The translations under genes were made by a program, and so were the position numbers. From Alteromonas sp. LOR (lineage in GTDB: Bacteria > Pseudomonadota > Gammaproteobacteria > Enterobacterales > Alteromonadaceae), in assembly GCF_000753865.1 (NCBI RefSeq), contig NZ_JQFW01000010.1, positions 62,001 through 126,000 on the forward strand: DNA of 64,000 bases. The letters run 5' to 3'. Positions 45,644 through 53,945 of the stretch are shown piece after piece (the stretch's first letter is position 1; the number at the start of each line of letters is the position of its first letter). The notes beneath the pieces are model-generated. The model saw nothing but the letters and a program-made list of their open reading frames with translations, was not told the origin of the DNA and did not search any database.

Positions 45644-46711
45644 TTAATTGATTAAATTTTGATGTTTAACAGCGTTAAATCTTTTCAAGCAGTCATTCTC
45701 GAAAGAAACTGAATAACCACGACGTATGGATTGGGGAGACTGGTTATAGAAATCGCTAGAAATGAACTGAGCCCCACTGGCAAATGCTGCATCTCTTTGC
45801 GCTCGCAAGCTTTGTGTAGTTGCCGATAAATCAGCATCAGCACGAGTTCTCACTAGAAAACCATCTTTGACGAGCGCTTGAATTTCTTGCTGACTTTTAA
45901 CTGGATCATTTCGAATGAATATTGCGGCAGCGTCGGAGTGTTCTGGGACAGAGAGAAACATGCTTTTATTTTGAAGCGTTGAATTCTGTTGAAGATATAT
46001 CTCTTTTTGAGCTTTATTAGCATCGAATAAAAACAAGAATTTACCTCGAAGTGCCTCAACACTTGGCCAGCCAGTCTCTGTTATTGCTGCCCTTAACGTA
46101 TGATGGCGACCCCTAACGCGATCTGGCGTAACTAACTTGCTCCCGAATAAGTGCGCAATTTCGTTGTCTAAGTGTTGATAGTCTGAAACGGAAAAAGCGA
46201 CAGGGGCCGCCTTACTAAGAAACGTTGGCTGCGACTCTTTCGCATTCACAAGAACAGTAATGGGGAAGTGATTAGGGTTAGCTTCTGACCACCTTAAAAG
46301 TTGTTTTGCGCAAAGCTGTAAGGTTAAACAATGCGTCATCACATCTACGTGTGGAATATGAAGAACCTTAAACCCAGGTTCTGCCAAAATTTGGCGTTCA
46401 CTCTTTGAAAACCAATTACTATTGGCAAGTGTTTCTATTTCTGGCGTGTTGTATTGATGCCCATTTGGATCGTTAACCACATCAATTTCAATTTGACGAA
46501 TTCCTAAATTCAACTGTTCTTGAAGCGAAGGATGAATATAAGAAATCTTCTTTAAAAGTTCCGGTGATACATCTTTTAAAAACTGCCTAGCCTCTGGTGG
46601 TAGCGCTTTTTTGTAGCTATTGTGAGAACCAATAATTTGATAATGATCCAGTGATTTCGCGTAAGAAAAGGCGCCAAAAACCAGAGTTAAAGAAAGTAAA
46701 AGATAACGCAT
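45644..46711 (-). CDS. Secreted calcium-dependent phosphoinositide phospholipase C-like protein
   Basis: 355 residues with a signal peptide (to about residue 18). YQIIGSHNSYKKAL carries the first catalytic His; GIRQIEIDVVND gives the calcium-binding acidic residues; VLHIPHVDVMTHCL contains the second catalytic His. This fits the Ca2+-dependent phosphoinositide PLC family of bacteria. It would cleave a phosphodiester of inositol lipids, releasing inositol phosphate. First gene of an operon with the 42888 receptor and divergent from a metallophosphoesterase. Confidence 0.75.
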   Translation of the reverse strand: MRYLLLSLTLVFGAFSYAKSLDHYQIIGSHNSYKKALPPEARQFLKDVSPELLKKISYIHPSLQEQLNLGIRQIEIDVVNDPNGHQYNTPEIETLANSNWFSKSERQILAEPGFKVLHIPHVDVMTHCLTLQLCAKQLLRWSEANPNHFPITVLVNAKESQPTFLSKAAPVAFSVSDYQHLDNEIAHLFGSKLVTPDRVRGRHHTLRAAITETGWPSVEALRGKFLFLFDANKAQKEIYLQQNSTLQNKSMFLSVPEHSDAAAIFIRNDPVKSQQEIQALVKDGFLVRTRADADLSATTQSLRAQRDAAFASGAQFISSDFYNQSPQSIRRGYSVSFENDCLKRFNAVKHQNLIN

Positions 46712-46763
46712 GGGTATACATTCAAAGACTATTTTGAAGGGTAGAGCGGAGTTGTTTGAAAAA

Positions 46764-46855
46764 GGGGACAGGAAATTTTTGCTAAGGGATAAACTTCATA
46801 AAAGTGTCATACAGCAAAACCTTTTTTACTAAATTTTTTGTGAACCACTGTCCCC
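46764..46855. repeat. Inverted CTGTCCCC/GGGGACAG pair
   Basis: GGGGACAG (46764-46771) and CTGTCCCC (46848-46855) with a 76-bp spacer in the divergent region. A related CTGTCCC hairpin occurs at 63646-63677. It may be a REP-like element; I cannot test copy number. Confidence 0.35.
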
Positions 46856-46910
46856 ACTTAGTGCTAAGTGCTGTTATTAGTATTAGTGACTTACTGAACG
46901 GGGCTGCGTT

Positions 46911-48713
46911 TTGAGTAAAAATGGAAGAAGAACTAAAGAGATACGAGTATTTAACGTTAGCAAATTGAATGTACTGTCATGCGGGTTGCTAGTTATATGT
47001 TACTTCTTTGCAGTTATTTCTATTAATGTCGCTGCCAAAAACGAATCTCAGCAGGTAAAAATCGCCTTCATAGCTGATATCCATCTTCATTCACCTGAAG
47101 GCGCAGCGGCAACGCTTCCTAAAAGTGCCTTGCCAAAAGATCCTTCAAGCCACGCCCCAATATTACTGAGAAGTATGCGCTCTCAATTGAGTTCTACTCG
47201 TTTGTTCAATGAAAATATTATGGTGTTTAAAGAAGCGCTTGATGATGTAGTAGCAAGGAATATCAAGTTAGTAGCGTTACCAGGTGATTTCACTGACGAC
47301 GGTCAGCCAGTAAATATTCTTGCATTAAAGGAAATACTAGACGAGTACCAGCAAAAGTATGGACTACGGTTCTTCGCTATCAACGGCAATCACGATCCGG
47401 TCAGGCCTTTTACACGTCCTGGCGGCAAACGCGACTTTCTGAGCCGAGAAGGTGCAGAAATCAGTGTTATGAGCCCAGCACATCAAGATTGCGTGTCTGG
47501 AAAAAGTGATTTTTGCTCAGAACTACTTAAAGAGTGGGGGTATAAAGAGATTGCTCAGTCACTATCTGAACATGGTTTTTCACCTTCGCCTGCAGACAAG
47601 TTATTCGAAACACCATTTAATACGGTAGACTTAGCTAAGCGATATTGGACATGGTGTGATGGCGACGAATTTTGCGTAGATATGCCTGACATGAGCTATT
47701 TAGTAGAGCCTGTAGATGGTCTTTGGCTGTTGGCGATAGATGCAAACGTGTATAAGCCAACAGGTAGTTTGAGCAATAAACAATTTGATGGGTCGAGTAA
47801 CGCAGGTTATGACGCACTAATTGAATATAAACCTCAGCTCGTAAAATGGATCCAACGAGTTGTCGAGCGTGCAAAAGAAAATAATAAAAAGTTGGTTAGC
47901 TTTAGTCATTTCCCCATGGCTGATTTCTCAGACAAACAAACGGATAAAATTACCAGTTTTCTAGGCGAAACTGCCATGCAGCTGACTCGCCAACCCTCTA
48001 ATAATACAACCAGAGTGTTAGAAGCGACTGGCTTAAAGTTACATCTTGGAGGTCACATGCACCTCTTCGATATTAGTCAGTCACCAGACGCTGAATTTAC
48101 GAATGTGCAAGTGCCTTCCTTAGCAGCTTATCAACCTGGATACACCATAGTAAAAATTGATAAGGATGGTGAAACTCTAATAGAGACCGTCATCGTTAGT
48201 GACGTTAAAAATTTCGCAAAATGGTTCCCTGTTTATGAAAACGAGTGGGAATACCTTCAGCGGAGTGGACAAGGGTTATGGGGAAAAGAAAACTTAGAAG
48301 CTAGTAGTTTTTTGGATTTTACTGATAATCATTTAAAACAAATTGTGACTAATAGATATCTAAAAGAGTGGCCACCAGAGTTAGTAGAGCTATTTTCATC
48401 TAATACAATTGGAAGCCTTGTCGAGATGACTCCATGCTTTTTCAACTATAAAGGAAAGCAAGAGTTTGAAGGGTTCAACGCTATGACTTTGATTTTTGAT
48501 TTCTACAGGTCGAGAAATGCAGGGGGTTTAGCCGAATTAGATGTGAAGTATGATTTCTACAACGAGTTGGCTCATGCATTTGATGAAAATCGCTGCGAAG
48601 GAGGTTTGCCAGAGGATAAGTGGATTAGAGAACTTAAGCAGGCTTTATCCATGATTACTGGTAGCATTCTTGCGTCCCAGCAAGATCAAGCTGGCATTGA
48701 GTTGTCACTATGA
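46911..48713 (+). CDS. Secreted metallophosphoesterase
   Basis: 600 residues. An N-terminal hydrophobic segment (LSCGLLVICYFFAVISINVAA) acts as signal peptide or anchor. Calcineurin-like metal motifs in order: AFIADIHLHS (D-x-H), ALPGDFTDDG (GD), AINGNHDPV (GNHD), FSHFPMAD, LGGHMHLFD (GH-x-H). It should hydrolyse phosphomonoesters or diesters outside the cytoplasm. Divergent from a PI-PLC-like/receptor operon, so the three may process phosphorylated inositol compounds. The TTG start has no clear ribosome site; a downstream TTG in the hydrophobic region is an alternative. Confidence 0.8.
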   Translation: MSKNGRRTKEIRVFNVSKLNVLSCGLLVICYFFAVISINVAAKNESQQVKIAFIADIHLHSPEGAAATLPKSALPKDPSSHAPILLRSMRSQLSSTRLFNENIMVFKEALDDVVARNIKLVALPGDFTDDGQPVNILALKEILDEYQQKYGLRFFAINGNHDPVRPFTRPGGKRDFLSREGAEISVMSPAHQDCVSGKSDFCSELLKEWGYKEIAQSLSEHGFSPSPADKLFETPFNTVDLAKRYWTWCDGDEFCVDMPDMSYLVEPVDGLWLLAIDANVYKPTGSLSNKQFDGSSNAGYDALIEYKPQLVKWIQRVVERAKENNKKLVSFSHFPMADFSDKQTDKITSFLGETAMQLTRQPSNNTTRVLEATGLKLHLGGHMHLFDISQSPDAEFTNVQVPSLAAYQPGYTIVKIDKDGETLIETVIVSDVKNFAKWFPVYENEWEYLQRSGQGLWGKENLEASSFLDFTDNHLKQIVTNRYLKEWPPELVELFSSNTIGSLVEMTPCFFNYKGKQEFEGFNAMTLIFDFYRSRNAGGLAELDVKYDFYNELAHAFDENRCEGGLPEDKWIRELKQALSMITGSILASQQDQAGIELSL

Positions 48714-48914
48714 TTCAAACGCTAATATTTGAAATTCCTCTGTAAAGGAGAAGTTCTCCTCTTAGTGCACTTGGCATATGTCGAGTACGGGCTAGTCGCA
48801 TATTGGTTGCTTCTTCATTACGCCATGATAACTGCTAAAGTCTATAACGAGACGTGCTGACTTCTTTGTCGAGAGAACATTTGAACGCTCGTCAGAATTA
48901 AAAACTACAATCGA

Positions 48915-48936
48915 GATGTAGAAAAATCTCTACATC
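48915..48936 (-). terminator. Weak hairpin downstream of the GMC gene
   Basis: GATGTAGA (48915-48922) pairs with TCTACATC (48929-48936). It lies past the minus-strand GMC gene stop; a TTTTT run follows 10 bp further on that strand. Confidence 0.45.
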
Positions 48937-48963
48937 GTCAATCTATTACGAAGCATGATTGCT

Positions 48964-50682
48964 TTATATAATGCCGTTTTTTAGAAGTTTAGATGCATAG
49001 TCTGCCGCTCGTGTGGTTATTGCCATATACGTTAACGATGGATTTTGTGTAGCGCTAGACGCCATACAGGCTCCGTCGGTAACAAATAGGTTAGGTATAT
49101 CGTGAGCCTGCCCCCAGCCATTGAGGACCGATGATTCTGGGTTGTTTCCCATGCACGCGCCGCCCATTTCGTGAACCTGTTTACCCATTGGAATATGTTT
49201 GTTTTCTGGTGTCGCTTTTACCTTAATGTTGGTGCAGCCGCCGGCTTCTAGTATTTCATGAATGTCTTTAGCCGCTTGTTTTATCATTTTTCTTTCGTTG
49301 GCTTTTATCTCGGCATCGATATGGAGTAACGGCATGCCCCAATCGTCTTTTTTGACAGGGTGTAACGTGGCAACGTTTTCATAGTAGGGTAATACCTCTC
49401 CATACATAAAGGCTCTAAAACGCCATGGACCAAGTTGACCAACACTCTGCTTAGCAATAATACCAATACCTTTTTCCTTCGCACTCGGCCGAGAAAACGT
49501 GCGATTTTGAGCAGTTGTTTGAAAACCAAACCCCCGGTCAAAGTTCGCACCTGCTTGTTTTTCATGTCGATAATTCGGAATGTAAGTAGCAATAGGGCGC
49601 CGCCCGAATGCAAATTTATCTTCGCTTACGGGCACATCAGCATCTGCGACTACGCCAGTGACGTGGCCAAGTATGTAGTGACCCAGCATTCCGCTGCTAT
49701 TTGCAATACCATTTGGAAACGTTTTTGATTTAGAGTTCAACATTATTTGAACCGTGCCTAATGCCGATGCACACATGAAAACAACGCGGCTTTTGTACTG
49801 TCGCCTCTCTTTCGTATTGGCATCAATGACGGTAACGCCAGATACTTTCTTACTCTCGTCGTCGTAGTTAATGCGCTCTACAATTGAATCTGTAATGACG
49901 GTTAAATTTCCCGTGTTATTAGCTGCAGGCAGTGTGGCAGACTGAGAGCTAAAGTAAGCACCAAAACTGCATCCTCTTCTACAGTATGAGCGAGCCAAGC
50001 ACTTGCCCCTACCCAATGCAATTTGATCTTGAGAGGGTGAGGTGAGATTAGCGGCTCTTCCTATAATGAGATGTCTGTCGGTATACTTTTTGGCAATATT
50101 ATTGGAAATGTATTTTTCAGCATAGCTCATTTCCCATGGCGTCTGAAACTCGCCGTCAGGTAGGGTCTTCAAATCATCTTTATTCGCTGAAACCCCTATA
50201 AATTTTTCAACATAGCTATACCACGGTGCTAAATCTTCATACCCGATCGGCCATTCAATACCATGGCCGTCTTTCGCATTGGCCTGAAAGTCCATGGGAC
50301 TCCATCGTAGTACCTGGCGTCCCCATGTAAGTGAACGTCCTCCTAATTGATATCCACGGGTCCACATGAAAGGTTTATCTTCAGGAAAACTGTACGGGTG
50401 CTTCTTATCGTCAACAAAAAAATGCAGCGCGTCGGTTTTATATAAGTGCCCTTTTTTTCTAAGCGTAGCGTAGTGACCATCTTCAGCTAGCGATTCATTT
50501 GGCATTCCTCGGTTTTGCAAATCCCAAGGTGCTTGAAAATCTTTGTACTCAGGCCCTCGGTGATCTACATTTCTTCCGCGCTCTACAACCAAAGTTTTAA
50601 ACCCTCGTTCACAGAATTCTTTAGCCGCCCAGCCGCCTGTAATTCCTGAACCGACAACAATAACGTCATAGTCGTTGTTCAT
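48964..50682 (-). CDS. GMC-family oxidoreductase, large subunit type
   Basis: 572 residues. FAD-binding Rossmann motif VVGSGITGGWAAKEF at residues ~9-22, then YQLGGRSLTWGRQVLRWSP, and the C-terminal signature NLFVTDGACMASSATQNPSLTYMAITTRAADYA. The QNPSLT stretch is typical of sugar-oxidising GMC enzymes. There is no signal peptide; the small subunit that precedes it has a Tat signal, so the pair may be exported together. Likely oxidises a sugar or sugar alcohol in the periplasm and passes electrons to a cytochrome. The exact substrate is unknown; 3-keto-glycoside formation is one option for this subgroup. Confidence 0.82.
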   Translation of the reverse strand: MNNDYDVIVVGSGITGGWAAKEFCERGFKTLVVERGRNVDHRGPEYKDFQAPWDLQNRGMPNESLAEDGHYATLRKKGHLYKTDALHFFVDDKKHPYSFPEDKPFMWTRGYQLGGRSLTWGRQVLRWSPMDFQANAKDGHGIEWPIGYEDLAPWYSYVEKFIGVSANKDDLKTLPDGEFQTPWEMSYAEKYISNNIAKKYTDRHLIIGRAANLTSPSQDQIALGRGKCLARSYCRRGCSFGAYFSSQSATLPAANNTGNLTVITDSIVERINYDDESKKVSGVTVIDANTKERRQYKSRVVFMCASALGTVQIMLNSKSKTFPNGIANSSGMLGHYILGHVTGVVADADVPVSEDKFAFGRRPIATYIPNYRHEKQAGANFDRGFGFQTTAQNRTFSRPSAKEKGIGIIAKQSVGQLGPWRFRAFMYGEVLPYYENVATLHPVKKDDWGMPLLHIDAEIKANERKMIKQAAKDIHEILEAGGCTNIKVKATPENKHIPMGKQVHEMGGACMGNNPESSVLNGWGQAHDIPNLFVTDGACMASSATQNPSLTYMAITTRAADYASKLLKNGII

Positions 50683-51239
50683 AAGTATTTTCTCTCGTAG
50701 ATAACGTTCAACTCATCTTGAGTAAGGCTGCCCCGATAACCACCAGGGACAAGAAAGAAGTTAGGGTTAGCTGTTTCAGATGAGTAGTGAATATGGAAAA
50801 TGAGCGCTTTGAGTCGTTTATATGCAATAGCAAAGTCGCTTTTATCCTTGTCAAAAGCCCGCTCGTCGATAAGTTCTAGAAAGCTCTGCCTTTTTTCCCT
50901 ACCGAGTAAAAAGTAGCTTGTATTAAATGTCGATTTTGCGCGTACCAAAAATTCGGATAAGAATTGATTGAATTGTTGCTGTGTTGAGGGTGCTGCCCAA
51001 GATATCATTAATTCATCAAGTACCTGTATGGCGTGAGTGTCCATACTGCCGGGGGTGTCGGTACGAGGTATCATTATATCCGCAATATCGTAAAGTAACG
51101 TGAACTGATCCGCTTCGAAAAAAGCCGCGTCCGATTTGAAGACAGTCAGGTTAAGTGACTTTTTTAGCTCTGATGGTAGAACGGATGCTGAAACAACGTA
51201 CAACATAGAACCTAAGAATATTCGTCTATTAATTTCCAC
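50679..51239 (-). CDS. Gluconate 2-dehydrogenase subunit 3-like protein with Tat signal
   Basis: 186 residues. NRRIFLGSMLYVVSASVLP is a twin-arginine type signal. The remainder (FTLLYDIADIMIPRTDTPGSMDTHAIQVLDELM) matches the small helical subunit paired with GMC dehydrogenases. It overlaps the GMC gene by 4 bp (ATGA). Such partners help export and cofactor retention of the catalytic subunit. A candidate operator lies 70 bp upstream. Confidence 0.8.
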   Translation of the reverse strand: MEINRRIFLGSMLYVVSASVLPSELKKSLNLTVFKSDAAFFEADQFTLLYDIADIMIPRTDTPGSMDTHAIQVLDELMISWAAPSTQQQFNQFLSEFLVRAKSTFNTSYFLLGREKRQSFLELIDERAFDKDKSDFAIAYKRLKALIFHIHYSSETANPNFFLVPGGYRGSLTQDELNVIYERKYL

Positions 51240-51309
51240 GTAATCCTCTTCATGATATCGGCTAGTGAAATTTGATGTCGTTGATAGTACCTAGAAAAAC
51301 CAGCCAAAA

Positions 51310-51326
51310 TCAATCATTATCAGTCA
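51310..51326. promoter_or_regulatory. Candidate ulvan-regulon operator 7
   Basis: TCAATCA (51310-51316) and TCAGTCA (51320-51326), 10-bp phased, upstream of the GMC operon. It matches operator 1 at 15 of 17 positions and operator 6 (opposite strand) at 15 of 17. Confidence 0.65.
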
Positions 51327-51505
51327 GATGAGTTAACATTATTTTGACATCCTTGTTTCAGACAGATATATGAAAGTCGTAGGATAGTTAAAAAGCCGTT
51401 AAAACAACGTCGTAAGAGTTTGGTGATAATCATATAAGTTTCTAGCTACAGGCTTTGCAAAGTGTCAGTGGGCATGTGCAGCACTTGAGTGGCTGTTAGC
51501 TGAGC

Positions 51506-53164
51506 TTATTTCTGTGGCTCGTTATGACCGGCGCGCTCAGGTAAGCCGGTGGTGTTGTTTAGCGTTAGTGTTTTATTAGGAGAAAGCTCGATATAGCTTT
51601 TTAGAGGCAGCGCTTCTGCTGATGGCTGGTTGCCGAAATAGTTAAGGCCCATAACAACATTTTTGTAGTGAAGATTTATTACAAAGGGGGGAAGGGAAAA
51701 ATCATAAAATGCTACCTCGTCTATGGTTCCCGCATAGGCCTCAGCAGCATGTCCCTGAGCATTGGGAGAATTCCCAATATTGGCTAATCCTGCGCCGCCA
51801 CTCAATACTTTGGATCCAGGTGGATATTGAAAGCGTGCGCCTATTTTTCCATCGATATAGATGGCTTTGAGCCCGCTTTTAACGTCATAAGTAGCTACTA
51901 CATGGTGAAAATTACCATCTTTTAACTGTCGAAGTGTAGGCCGTCCGTTTTTGCCATCTAAAGGGAGTTTTAGCTCATGGTAACCTTGACCTAAAATGTA
52001 CAAACCAAAGCTAATAGATTCTGCATAGTTGCCAGCTGGCACTACTATTGATTTGTTGCGGTCATTTTGGAAACTAAGTAGCATTCTGTGATCTTTATCA
52101 CTCTGATCTTTTCGAAAAATTTCATCAATTTCTCCATATCGTCCTTTGGTAGGGCCTTTTCCGTTATAAAGTGGCCTAATCAATGCCTCAATAGTAACGC
52201 CATCAATTACGGAGAAAGAGCCTGTCGCAGGCACACTGCCACCTCCGCTGCCCACGTTGATTCTTGCATCCTTACCGTTATCAAAGTAAAAAGCGCCTTT
52301 CCCGATAAGCCCATCAATGCGTTTAGCCCCATCACCCGCAACACCGACAGCTGTTCCTGCGAAGTCCATCACTCTGTCACCTGCATCATCAAAGTTCCAA
52401 AAGTGTCTTGGTCGCCATGCTTTAGGTATTATTTTAGCGTCGGTATCAGTTGAGACTGTGGCTGTATCGTCCACTATCTTGACGGTCAAGTAACCCGAAT
52501 CCATCTCAATATCAAAGACATCAGTTGAAATGGTGATATTCTTATTTGAATTGGAGGTAACGCTAATCTCTCCGCCCTTTAGCTTAACATCGGTAATATT
52601 GAACAGTTTGAAATGTGAATGTGAAGCAAATACTAAGCTATCACCTGAGCGTAACCTAAGTTCAACAGGGCCCTCGCTTTTATACATACCGGGATAAACA
52701 TAGTCGTTATAGACATTGCCATTGCCGTCGACCAATAGCCTTCCACTGACTAATTCTGCTACAAAATGTTCATCAGCGAGTGGATCTCCCTGTGTGTTTA
52801 TGTATATCAATAATAAAGATAAGAAGGTAAAAAACACTGCAAAATAAAGCATGTGTTTTGATTTATTCTTTTTCTTTGGTGAAACTGTATCGCAAGGCGG
52901 AGGTTCGTGAAGCTGTTTAGACACATATGTGGGACGAACGACAACTTCATCAATGACGGTCTTGCGTCTTACTATCTCTAAATCCGGAATAGTGCTTGAT
53001 TTTAAATGGACATGAAATTCGATGTAATCAAGGTAAAATTGTCGAGCTTGCTCGTCATTAGCTAACAGGATTTCGAGTTTTTTGAGCTGCATTTGAGTCA
53101 CTGTGCCAGCACAGATTTCATCTGCAATGGTACGAACTTCACTAAACTCTTCAGAGCGATTCAA
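51506..53164 (-). CDS. FecR-type anti-sigma protein with C-terminal LamG domain
   Basis: 552 residues from a TTG start that overlaps the sigma gene stop (TTGA). The cytoplasmic part (1-104) is followed by one membrane helix (105-123). A FecR-like domain (VAELVSGRLLVDGNGNVYNDYVYPGMYKSEGPVELRLRSGDSLVFASHSHFKLF) lies at about 131-235. From about 250 to 500 a LamG/concanavalin-like fold follows (HFWNFDDAGDRVMDFAG, DGVTIEALIRPL, NFHHVVATYDVKSGLKAIYIDGKIG, GTIDEVAFYDFSLP). This build is typical of Planctomycetes and Lentisphaerae, not of gammaproteobacteria. The LamG part may sense an ulvan fragment in the periplasm. Confidence 0.8.
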   Translation of the reverse strand: MNRSEEFSEVRTIADEICAGTVTQMQLKKLEILLANDEQARQFYLDYIEFHVHLKSSTIPDLEIVRRKTVIDEVVVRPTYVSKQLHEPPPCDTVSPKKKNKSKHMLYFAVFFTFLSLLLIYINTQGDPLADEHFVAELVSGRLLVDGNGNVYNDYVYPGMYKSEGPVELRLRSGDSLVFASHSHFKLFNITDVKLKGGEISVTSNSNKNITISTDVFDIEMDSGYLTVKIVDDTATVSTDTDAKIIPKAWRPRHFWNFDDAGDRVMDFAGTAVGVAGDGAKRIDGLIGKGAFYFDNGKDARINVGSGGGSVPATGSFSVIDGVTIEALIRPLYNGKGPTKGRYGEIDEIFRKDQSDKDHRMLLSFQNDRNKSIVVPAGNYAESISFGLYILGQGYHELKLPLDGKNGRPTLRQLKDGNFHHVVATYDVKSGLKAIYIDGKIGARFQYPPGSKVLSGGAGLANIGNSPNAQGHAAEAYAGTIDEVAFYDFSLPPFVINLHYKNVVMGLNYFGNQPSAEALPLKSYIELSPNKTLTLNNTTGLPERAGHNEPQK

Positions 53165-53721
53165 TTGTCGTACTCCGCTTTCTCTTTATCAACGCAGTCG
53201 AAGAGCGTGCGGCGAAGCAAGTGGATAGATTTGCGAATACCAAAAATCGAACGACCGGTCTTGTCTGCAAGTGCCTGGGCGCTCAAATTTTCTATATAAA
53301 ACCCGAAATAAAGTTGATATGCAGAATCAGAGAGATGGGAAACGCAATGTTGCAGTATACGCCACTTTTCGTCTGAATTTTCTTGATGGGAACTTGAAGA
53401 TATAAGCTGCTCAAATAATTCATCACTCAAGCCTAAAACTAATTTCTTCTGTTGCCGACGGTAGGTTCTTACGCAATTAAACACGATGGTATTTGACCAT
53501 TTTCTAAAGCTTGTTCCTTGCTCAAAGGTCTCAAATTCCTTCCACAGGATAACGCTTGTTTCCTGAAAAATATCATCGGCGGCGGCTTTGTCTAAGACAA
53601 ATGCATAAATGTATGAGTACAGCCGCTGTTTTTCTGATTCAAACAACGTTGCAAAAGCGTCTGAAGCTTGTTTCAAAGAGCCATGGTTAGAATGGGGCGA
53701 CGGCATGCTTTGAGACACCAT
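53161..53721 (-). CDS. ECF sigma factor of the Rhodopirellula/Verrucomicrobium type
   Basis: 186 residues. Region 2: LYSYIYAFVLDKAAADDIFQETSVILWKEFETFEQGTSFRKW; the LWKEF and FEQGTSFRKW stretch is characteristic of the ECF group common in planctomycetes and verrucomicrobia. Region 4: YFGFYIENLSAQALADKTGRSIFGIRKSIHLLRRTLFDCV. Overlaps the FecR-LamG gene. Divergent from the GH78 gene at 53946, which is a natural target. An unusual find in an Alteromonas-like genome, so transfer from a PVC-group donor is possible. Confidence 0.8.
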   Translation of the reverse strand: MVSQSMPSPHSNHGSLKQASDAFATLFESEKQRLYSYIYAFVLDKAAADDIFQETSVILWKEFETFEQGTSFRKWSNTIVFNCVRTYRRQQKKLVLGLSDELFEQLISSSSHQENSDEKWRILQHCVSHLSDSAYQLYFGFYIENLSAQALADKTGRSIFGIRKSIHLLRRTLFDCVDKEKAEYDN

Positions 53722-53854
53722 ATCCTCTCTTTTCCGCTTCGATAAGACATTTCATAGCGTTAGTTCAAACTACCCCAACAGCACTAGCATCAAGTGGAGC
53801 GTAAATAGTTAGCGCAATGACATTTTACGTAAAGTTAACATTTAAGACTTTGTT

Positions 53855-53871
53855 TGACTATATTTGATTGA
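53855..53871. promoter_or_regulatory. Candidate ulvan-regulon operator 8
   Basis: TGACTAT (53855-53861) and TGATTGA (53865-53871), 10-bp phased, between the sigma gene and the GH78 gene. Confidence 0.5.
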
Positions 53872-53945
53872 ATTTAAAATTTAAGGGTATCAATAATCAA
53901 ATTAGGTGCCTTTTCTAATTATATAACTTCTGATTTGGGTCAATA

